A DNA stretch of 11,566 nt from Deltaproteobacteria bacterium (GTDB lineage Bacteria; Desulfobacterota; Desulfobacteria; Desulfobacterales; Desulfatirhabdiaceae). The position numbers were made by a program, and so were the translations under genes. Below, piece by piece: positions 6,252 to 11,566 of this stretch (positions within the stretch are counted from its first letter, which is position 1; every line of letters starts with the position of its first letter). The notes beneath the pieces were generated by a model. It worked only from the letters and a program-made list of their open reading frames with translations, ran no database searches and was not told the origin of the DNA. Where the stretch lies: positions 1 to 11,566 of the forward strand of contig JAJYBO010000071.1 in assembly GCA_021778975.1 (NCBI GenBank), written 5' to 3'.

Positions 6252-7991
6252 TTGACCCGTCATCGCATTGTTCGCCCCCTCAAAAACCATGGGGCGGAAA
6301 CAGGGGCTATCCGAAAAAACTGGAAGGGAAAAATCAGCATCGCGCTGGTTTACCCCAACCGGTATGCTGTCGGACTCCCCAACCTGGGATTTCAGACCGT
6401 CTATGGTCTGTGTAATTCTATGGAGATGGTGGTGTGTGAGCGGATGTTTCTTCCGGATACCCATGATACGCCGCCTGTTTCCATAGAATCTTCCCGCCCC
6501 CTTGCACAATTCGACATCGTTGCTTTTTCGATATCCTTTGAGAATGATTACCTGAACGTTCCTGTCCTGTTGAAGACCGCGGGCATCCCCCTGCGGTCTT
6601 CCGAACGGGGGGATAGATGGCCCATGGTAATCGCCGGCGGCGCGGCATGTATCATCAATCCCGAACCCATTGCCCATTTTATAGATTGTTTTTTAATTGG
6701 AGAGGCGGAAATACTGCTTCCCCCGTTCATGTCCCATATCTCATCCGGATGTACACGCGATGAATTGCTTGATCAGTTGGCCCGCCATCTACCTGGCGCC
6801 TACATCCCTGCATTTTATGAAGATCGTTATACGCCGGAAGGTAATTTTGAAGGGCTGTTTCCGCTGAAGAACGCACCAAAAAAAATTCCCAGGGTATTTG
6901 CCCCGGAGATAGACCGATTTCAGACCCAGAGTATGGTTATCGCGCCCCAGTCCCCATTTGGAAACAGCCATTTGATAGAAGTCAGCCGGGGGTGCCCGCA
7001 CGGGTGCCGTTTTTGCGCCGCGGGATTCATTTATCGCCCTCCCCGGTTCCGGTCGTTGAGCGCGCTGGAACCATGTATTCATGCAGGCGCCGATGTTTCT
7101 GACAGAATCGGACTTGTGGGAGCGGCCGTATCCGATCTGCCGGATTTAGAACGTCTCTGCGAACAAGCGCGGCAGGCAGGCGTGCAAATTTCTTTTAGCT
7201 CGCTTCGGGCCGACGCCCTGACGCCCGGAATCGTCGCCGCTTTAGCCGCCAGCCGCGTCAAGACAGCCACCATCGCCCCGGATGCTGGTTCTGACCGCAT
7301 GCGACGCGTCATCAACAAGGGAATTACAGAATCCCATATACTGGAAGCCGCCGCGGCGCTGGTGTCGGCAGGCATTCCCAACCTGAAACTGTACTTCATG
7401 ATCGGTCTTCCGACGGAAACATCGGCAGACATTGACGCCATCGTAATTCTGTGTCGAAAAATAAAAGAGGTGTTTCTGGAACGCAGCAGAAAAACAGGAC
7501 ATATCGGCAGTATCACCGTAAGCGTCAATGCGTTTATTCCCAAACCGTTTACGCCCTTCCAGTGGGCGGCGATGGATCGCAAGGATGTCCTGAAAAGAAA
7601 ACTCGCGACAGTGTTGCACGGGTTGAAATCCGAGCCCAATATGCGGGTTGAAGCAAACAATTTCAGGGAAGCCGCCATATCCGCCGTGTTATCCAGAGGC
7701 GATCGCAAGATTTCAGAACTTTTGGAAAAAACTTTAAAAAGCGGCGGGAACTGGGGAAGAACATTCCGTGAAACACCGCAATTTCGTCTTTCGTCGTATA
7801 TCTACCAGGAAAAACCCATGGATGCGCCGCTTCCATGGGATCACATCGTTACTGGCATTTCAAAGAATTTTCTGGAAAACGAGTATAAAAAAGCGCTGCA
7901 CGGAAACACATCCCCCCCATGTTCCATGAATTCAGGATGCCGACTTTGTGGTGTCTGCACGCAATCGCCATCCCCCCTGACGACTTCGTAA
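6252..7991 (+). CDS. Radical SAM protein with B12-binding-like N-terminal half (579 aa, TTG start)
   Basis: The central domain is a radical SAM fold: CPHGCRFC (Cys248, Cys252, Cys255) is the CX3CX2C site for the 4Fe-4S cluster that cleaves S-adenosylmethionine. Typical downstream elements follow, such as APDAGSDRMRRVINKG (from about 342) and MIGLPTET (383-390). The N-terminal half (about 30-200) has YPNRYAVGLPNLG (34-46) and IAGGAACIINPEP (127-139), which look like the B12-binding-type domain of the TIGR03960 group, but no DxHxxG cobalamin histidine motif is visible. The C-terminus has a second Cys group, Cys557, Cys563, Cys566 and Cys569 (CX5CX2CX2C), perhaps an auxiliary metal site. The start is forced: the in-frame ftsZ stop lies just upstream, and TTG at 6252 is the only usual start codon before the conserved N-terminal motif. 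GAAAGG at 6235-6240 is a distant Shine-Dalgarno. Substrate unknown; co-transcription with ftsZ is likely. Confidence 0.88.
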   Translation: MTRHRIVRPLKNHGAETGAIRKNWKGKISIALVYPNRYAVGLPNLGFQTVYGLCNSMEMVVCERMFLPDTHDTPPVSIESSRPLAQFDIVAFSISFENDYLNVPVLLKTAGIPLRSSERGDRWPMVIAGGAACIINPEPIAHFIDCFLIGEAEILLPPFMSHISSGCTRDELLDQLARHLPGAYIPAFYEDRYTPEGNFEGLFPLKNAPKKIPRVFAPEIDRFQTQSMVIAPQSPFGNSHLIEVSRGCPHGCRFCAAGFIYRPPRFRSLSALEPCIHAGADVSDRIGLVGAAVSDLPDLERLCEQARQAGVQISFSSLRADALTPGIVAALAASRVKTATIAPDAGSDRMRRVINKGITESHILEAAAALVSAGIPNLKLYFMIGLPTETSADIDAIVILCRKIKEVFLERSRKTGHIGSITVSVNAFIPKPFTPFQWAAMDRKDVLKRKLATVLHGLKSEPNMRVEANNFREAAISAVLSRGDRKISELLEKTLKSGGNWGRTFRETPQFRLSSYIYQEKPMDAPLPWDHIVTGISKNFLENEYKKALHGNTSPPCSMNSGCRLCGVCTQSPSPLTTS

Positions 7992-7997
7992 AAAGTC
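7982..7997. repeat. Short palindromic repeat at the end of the radical SAM gene
   Basis: GACTT-cgtaaa-AAGTC, a 5-bp stem with a 6-nt loop, contains the TAA stop (7989-7991) of the upstream gene. The string GACTTCGTAAAAAGTC is one I associate with dispersed intergenic repeats in Desulfobacteraceae genomes. That is recalled, not checked. No T-run follows on either strand outside the loop, so terminator activity would be weak. Confidence 0.5.
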
Positions 7998-8134
7998 CTC
8001 TCGACACACCATAAGCGCCGATCACGCCTCATGAGTTGTGCGCCCTGTCTGTTATCGGGCCCCACCATACCGTAAGAGAAGACAATTGAAAAAAACTTCC
8101 GCCAAAAATATCGTGATTCAATGGTTCATGAGCG
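7992..8134. other. Non-coding part of the gap between the radical SAM and SH3 genes
   Basis: No convincing gene. The stretch directly after the palindrome (about 7998-8068) may be the body of the same repeat family; it contains the 8-bp palindrome CTCATGAG (8028-8035). A weak promoter-like pair, TTGAAA (8086-8091) and TATCGT (8109-8114), has a 17-nt spacer. Only the -35 is convincing. Confidence 0.35.
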
Positions 8135-8163
8135 TTTACAACAGGTTCATCCGGGTGTATCAT
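8135..8163 (+). promoter_or_regulatory. Sigma-70-type promoter for the SH3-domain gene
   Basis: TTTACA (8135-8140) and TATCAT (8158-8163), each five of six matches to consensus, are separated by an ideal 17-nt spacer. Transcription would start near 8170 and give a leader of about 60 nt before the ATG at 8229. It fits the break from the division operon after the repeat. It is a sequence match only. Confidence 0.55.
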
Positions 8164-8214
8164 AGCCAGTCTCAGGAATTATCTCTGACAGAAATCATGA
8201 TAAACCATAATGCT

Positions 8215-8219
8215 GGAGG
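8215..8219 (+). promoter_or_regulatory. Ribosome binding site of the SH3-domain gene
   Basis: GGAGG lies nine bases before the ATG at 8229 and supports that start. Confidence 0.8.
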
Positions 8220-8228
8220 CATTTATTC

Positions 8229-8882
8229 ATGAAACGTTTTGTATTGATCGGGTGTTGTATGGCCATATTGACAGCGACCGCATGGGCTGAAACAGCATAC
8301 ATTTCCGAAAATATCAGACTTCCCGTGCGACAGGAACCCGGTAGCAGTAAAAAAATCATCAGCATCGCCACAACCGGGGATCAGGTGGAAATTTTACAAA
8401 AAGGCCCGGACTGGAGCAAGATTCAACTGGCGGACGGCAAGCAGGGATGGGCGTTGACTCGTTTTCTGACATCGCAACTCCCCTGTTCCACCCAGCTTCG
8501 GGATATTCAGAAAAAATATGCCGATCTGGAATCTCATGCTACCGGAACGCCTGCGGACGGTATTGACAGCTTGAAGCAGGAAAATCAGAAACTATCTGCG
8601 GAACAACAGAATTGCACCAAAGAATATCAGGCTATTTCCGAAAAATATGAGACATTGAAAAATGACGCTGCAGATGTCGTCAAGCTGAAAACCAGCTACG
8701 AAGGCGCCTTGTCGAAGGTTTCGGAACAGGCCAAAAAGATCGAGGCATTGGAAGCAAATGCCGGGAAATCGGCTTTCGCCGAAAATTTCAGATGGTTTCT
8801 GGCCGGAGGCGGTGTATTTCTGGCCGGATATCTGGTCGGAAGCATCAGCCGCAAAAAACGATCCTACGCGTTAATCCGGTAG
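8229..8882 (+). CDS. Exported SH3b / coiled-coil / C-terminal membrane-helix protein (YgiM-like, 217 aa)
   Basis: Layout in order: a signal peptide (residues 1-20, MKR start, hydrophobic core, AWA just before the likely cleavage after Ala20); a bacterial SH3 domain (about 21-85, with LPVRQEPGSSKKII, GDQVEIL, WSKIQLADGKQGWAL); a polar Gln/Lys/Glu-rich coiled coil (about 87-178); one hydrophobic Gly-rich helix (about 187-206); and a basic tail SRKKR. This matches the TIGR04211 / E. coli YgiM architecture: signal peptide, conserved SH3 domain, variable helix, C-terminal membrane helix. The SH3 domain should sit in the periplasm, anchored by the C-terminal helix with the basic end in the cytoplasm. 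Members have no well-established function; envelope or peptidoglycan binding is inferred from the SH3b fold. It has its own apparent promoter and sits between the division cluster and nadB. Confidence 0.85.
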   Translation: MKRFVLIGCCMAILTATAWAETAYISENIRLPVRQEPGSSKKIISIATTGDQVEILQKGPDWSKIQLADGKQGWALTRFLTSQLPCSTQLRDIQKKYADLESHATGTPADGIDSLKQENQKLSAEQQNCTKEYQAISEKYETLKNDAADVVKLKTSYEGALSKVSEQAKKIEALEANAGKSAFAENFRWFLAGGGVFLAGYLVGSISRKKRSYALIR

Positions 8883-8945
8883 AGCGTCAAACCAACCAAA
8901 CAACGTCTTTATCTTGAAAGCAAACCATCTGGTGCAGGTGCTACA

Positions 8946-10583
8946 GTGAACATTCAGACAGATTTTCTGGTTATCGGCAGTGGTGTGGCCGGGTTGTCCT
9001 TTGCGCTGAAAGCAGCCAATTTTGGAAGTGTTACCATCATCACCAAAAAAGGCATTATGGACAGCAACACAACTCAGGCTCAGGGAGGCATCGCCTCCGT
9101 TTTAAGTAAAGTGGATTCTTTCGATCTTCACATTCAGGATACCCTGGCGTCCGGCGACAGCCTCTGTAATCGGGAAGTTGTTGAAAAAGTGGTAAAATCC
9201 AGTCCAGATCAGATTCATGAGCTGATAGAATTGGGCGTTCAATTCAACCGTCGGGAAGAACAGCGTCCTGATGATACCCCGGATCTGGATTTAGGTCGTG
9301 AAGGGGGACATTCCCGCAAGCGAATTGTCCATGCCCAGGACATGACAGGGCTGGAACTCGAAAAGGTGCTGGTGGCGCATGTCCGGGAAGATGAACGCAT
9401 CCGGGTGATGGAAAATCAGGTGGCGATAGATCTCATCACCTGTTCCACCCGGATGAAACGCGGGCTGGTTACCACCACCCATGAAGCGTTTTGCTGCGGC
9501 GCCTATGTGCTGGATCGCCTGACTCAGGAAGTCCATACGTTTGAGGCCAAAATTACGTTGCTGGCGACAGGCGGCGCCGGGAAGGTGTATCTGTACACCA
9601 GCAATCCCGATATCGCCACCGGAGACGGCATCGCCATGGCCTACCGGGCGGGGGCGACCGTCGCCAATCTGGAATTCGTGCAATTTCATCCCACCTGTCT
9701 GTATCACCCGGACGCCAAAAATTTTTTGATTTCAGAGGCTGTGCGGGGTGAGGGCGGCATATTGAAAGACGCTTCAGGACGTCCGTTCATGGGCAAATAC
9801 GATCCGCAAAAAGATCTTGCCTGCCGGGATGTGGTCGCAAGAGCCATTGACACCGAACTGAAGAAAAGTGGTGACGATTCGGTGTTTCTGGATATTTCCC
9901 ATAAAAACGCCGATTTTGTAATACACCGATTTCCCAATCTCCATCAGAAATGCCTGTCTTATGGCATTGATATGACCCGGGAGCCGATACCGGTCGTACC
10001 GGCGGCCCACTACATGTGCGGGGGCGTGTCCACCGACATGTGCGGGCGAACAGATATCCACAGACTGTACGCTATCGGTGAAACCGCCTGCACCGGACTT
10101 CATGGCGCCAACCGGCTGGCGAGCAATTCTCTCCTCGAAGCGCTGGTATATGCAGACGCCGCGGCCAAACAGGCCGTTCAGGATATCCAGTGCATGAATT
10201 TCGGCGCCATGCCGGAAGCGCCGGACTGGGATGAAGTGGGGACTTCCCACGGCGATGAGTTGATTATGATTGCCCAGAACTGGGATGAAATTCGGCGTCT
10301 TATGTGGAATTATGTAGGTATTGTCCGCTCAGACAAACGATTGAGTCGGGCCAAACGGCGTATCGAAATCATCCAGAATGAAATTCAGGAATATTACTGG
10401 GATTTCAAGGTATCGGCAGATCTGATCGAGCTGCGGAATATCGCCATGGTCGCAGAACTCATCATCAAGTGTGCCATGCACCGGAAAGAAAGTCGGGGGC
10501 TGCATTACAACATTGAATACCCCAACCGCGATGACGAGCGCTGGAAGAAAGATACGGTCATTCGACGTCCTTTTCTGGGTTGA
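8946..10583 (+). CDS. nadB: NadB, L-aspartate oxidase (545 aa, GTG start)
   Basis: NadB is a cytoplasmic flavoenzyme that oxidises L-aspartate to iminoaspartate, which NadA condenses to quinolinate for NAD synthesis. In anaerobes fumarate is the likely electron acceptor. The FAD motif is GSGVAG (residues 11-16). TTQAQGGIAS (42-51) and GREGGHSRKRIVHAQDMTG (117-135) are typical of NadB. Candidate active-site residues align with E. coli at a constant offset of four: His248 in QFHPT, Arg294 in CRDVV, His355 in AAHYMCGG, and Arg390 in HGANRLASNSLLEA. The helical C-terminal domain (about 430-545) is complete. These features favour NadB over the related SdhA/FrdA. The start is GTG, because no ATG, GTG or TTG lies just upstream in frame; AGGTG at 8936-8940 is a modest ribosome binding site. 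nadA and nadC are not in the window. Confidence 0.97.
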   Translation: MNIQTDFLVIGSGVAGLSFALKAANFGSVTIITKKGIMDSNTTQAQGGIASVLSKVDSFDLHIQDTLASGDSLCNREVVEKVVKSSPDQIHELIELGVQFNRREEQRPDDTPDLDLGREGGHSRKRIVHAQDMTGLELEKVLVAHVREDERIRVMENQVAIDLITCSTRMKRGLVTTTHEAFCCGAYVLDRLTQEVHTFEAKITLLATGGAGKVYLYTSNPDIATGDGIAMAYRAGATVANLEFVQFHPTCLYHPDAKNFLISEAVRGEGGILKDASGRPFMGKYDPQKDLACRDVVARAIDTELKKSGDDSVFLDISHKNADFVIHRFPNLHQKCLSYGIDMTREPIPVVPAAHYMCGGVSTDMCGRTDIHRLYAIGETACTGLHGANRLASNSLLEALVYADAAAKQAVQDIQCMNFGAMPEAPDWDEVGTSHGDELIMIAQNWDEIRRLMWNYVGIVRSDKRLSRAKRRIEIIQNEIQEYYWDFKVSADLIELRNIAMVAELIIKCAMHRKESRGLHYNIEYPNRDDERWKKDTVIRRPFLG

Positions 10584-10669
10584 CAAGAGAATGAAGTGCA
10601 TTAGTTTTAAGCGGACAAAGGCTTGACAGGCTATCATTGCTGTTTAACGGATGGACATCAGGACAATTT
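10580..10669 (+). promoter_or_regulatory. nadB-dnaJ gap with two perfect -35-like hexamers
   Basis: TTGACA occurs exactly at 10580-10585 (over the nadB stop) and 10623-10628. Neither has a good -10 at the right distance: the first has TAGTTT after 16 nt, the second only TTTAAC after 14 nt. The second, GGCTTGACA, loosely recalls a heat-shock -35, but no CCCCAT-like -10 follows. AGGA at 10660-10663, six bases before the ATG, is the probable dnaJ ribosome binding site. A promoter for dnaJ here is possible, not shown. Confidence 0.3.
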
Positions 10670-11566
10670 ATGACGACAAAGCGGGATTATTATGAAATTC
10701 TGGGGGTCAGCCGGAATGCCAGCGAATCTGATCTAAAATCGGCGTATCGGAAGCAAGCGATCAAATTTCATCCGGACAAAAACCCCGGAAACAAAGACGC
10801 CGAAGAAAAATTCAAAGAAGCCGCGGAAGCCTATGAAGTGCTTCAAGACGCAAAAAAACGCCAGATATACGATCAATTCGGTCATCAGGGGCTTGAAGGC
10901 GCCGGCTTTTCAGGGTTTCATGGTTTTGAGGACATATTTTCGAGTTTTGGCGGTATTTTTGACGATATGTTCGGTTTTACCGGCAGAAATCGTCAGAGCC
11001 GCACACAACGAGGGTCCGATCTTCGCTACGATCTGAGAATCAAATTCATGGAAGCCATATTCGGCACAGAAGCTGAAATCAACCTGGAAAGAACGGCGGT
11101 CTGTTCCACCTGTGAAGGAAGCGGCTGCAAGTCCGGAACCTACCCATCTACATGCCAGCACTGTCATGGATCCGGCCAGGTATCCAGTTCTCAGGGTTTT
11201 TTTACGGTGCGCACAACGTGTCCGTCATGTCGCGGACAGGGACAGACAATCGCCAATCCCTGTGCGGAATGTCATGGCGCGGGCAAGGTGCTGGTCGCCA
11301 AGAAAGTCTCTGTCAAGATTCCGGCGGGGGTTGATACCGGTTCACGGCTTCGGTTGACCGGTGAGGGTGAAGCGGGTTCCTTCAATGGGCCTCCGGGTGA
11401 CCTGTATGTATTCATTCATGTAGAACCCCATGATTTTTTCCAGCGCGACAATCTGGATATCACATGCTCGATACCCGTATCTTTCATTCAGGCGACCCTG
11501 GGAGACGAGATATCTGTCCCAACGCTTAACGGCCAAAAAACATTGAAGATACCCAAGGGTACACAG
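10670..11566 (+). CDS. dnaJ: DnaJ, Hsp40 co-chaperone (5' part, 299 residues; 3' end outside window)
   Basis: DnaJ delivers unfolded proteins to DnaK and stimulates its ATPase. The J domain (about 5-70) holds the essential HPD at residues 34-36 and ends in DAKKRQIYDQFGHQG. A short Gly/Phe-rich linker follows (about 74-105, including GFEDIFSSFGGIFDDMFGF). The zinc domain has four CxxC(x)GxG-type units with all eight cysteines: Cys145/148, 162/165, 184/187 and 198/201. The first substrate-binding beta domain surrounds it, and the second begins near residue 250. This is the complete type I (DnaJ) arrangement rather than CbpA or a J-only protein. Family length suggests roughly 70 residues are cut off by the window edge. 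The reading frame is open to the last base. The gene lies 86 nt after nadB rather than next to dnaK or grpE, at least on this side. Confidence 0.97.
   Translation, partial: MTTKRDYYEILGVSRNASESDLKSAYRKQAIKFHPDKNPGNKDAEEKFKEAAEAYEVLQDAKKRQIYDQFGHQGLEGAGFSGFHGFEDIFSSFGGIFDDMFGFTGRNRQSRTQRGSDLRYDLRIKFMEAIFGTEAEINLERTAVCSTCEGSGCKSGTYPSTCQHCHGSGQVSSSQGFFTVRTTCPSCRGQGQTIANPCAECHGAGKVLVAKKVSVKIPAGVDTGSRLRLTGEGEAGSFNGPPGDLYVFIHVEPHDFFQRDNLDITCSIPVSFIQATLGDEISVPTLNGQKTLKIPKGTQ

Noticed and set aside
8038..8232. Possible 64-residue + strand gene with a GTG start before the SH3-domain gene
   Set aside because: It has no good ribosome binding site and no recognisable sequence features, it starts within possible repeat sequence, and it spans the apparent promoter and ribosome binding site of the next gene.
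10621..10650. Sigma-54 or sigma-32 promoter upstream of dnaJ
   Set aside because: The GG and GC pair is spaced 8 rather than 10 nt, and there is no TTGCA or CCCCAT-like box at a suitable distance.
10833..11357. Small + strand open frames within dnaJ (10833-11036, 11112-11357)
   Set aside because: They are alternative frames inside the dnaJ coding region, which has all J-domain and zinc motifs in a single uninterrupted frame to the window end.
1..11566. CRISPR array, insertion sequence, prophage, defence or toxin-antitoxin system
   Set aside because: No regularly spaced repeats, transposase or integrase motifs, terminal inverted repeats, or toxin/antitoxin-like small gene pairs were seen on either strand.

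Overview
This window is core-genome DNA that most resembles a deltaproteobacterium (Desulfobacterota), probably a relative of the sulfate-reducing Desulfobacteraceae. That placement is inferred from protein style, from the gene order murG-murC-murB-ftsQ-ftsA-ftsZ without ddl, from a downstream radical SAM gene, and from a short palindromic repeat I associate with that group. Every confident gene is on the + strand. No tRNA, rRNA, CRISPR array, insertion sequence or phage gene is visible.

Positions 1-6248 hold the distal half of a division and cell wall (dcw) cluster: the 3' end of murG, then complete murC, murB, ftsQ, ftsA and ftsZ. Spacing is tight (9 nt, a 4-nt overlap, 2 nt and 1 nt) up to ftsA. 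An 81-nt gap with inverted repeats and a very strong Shine-Dalgarno sequence precedes ftsZ. MurG and MurC/MurB make lipid II and its UDP-MurNAc precursors. FtsQ, FtsA and FtsZ assemble the division machinery that uses them.

Positions 6252-7991 encode a radical SAM protein with a B12-binding-like N-terminal half. It starts with TTG three bases after the ftsZ stop, so it probably belongs to the same transcript. Its stop codon lies inside a palindromic repeat. A 237-nt gap follows (7992-8228), holding a good sigma-70-like promoter. This is the longest stretch without a gene in the window.

Positions 8229-8882 encode an exported SH3b / coiled-coil / single-membrane-helix protein of the YgiM (TIGR04211) type. 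Next comes nadB (L-aspartate oxidase, first step of NAD synthesis from aspartate), starting with GTG at 8946. The 5' part of dnaJ (10670 to the window end, 299 codons) closes the window.

The region is mostly ordinary housekeeping sequence, and I do not see a convincing undescribed system. The points most worth a second look are the radical SAM gene coupled to ftsZ, the structured ftsA-ftsZ gap, and the palindromic repeat that forms the end of the radical SAM gene.
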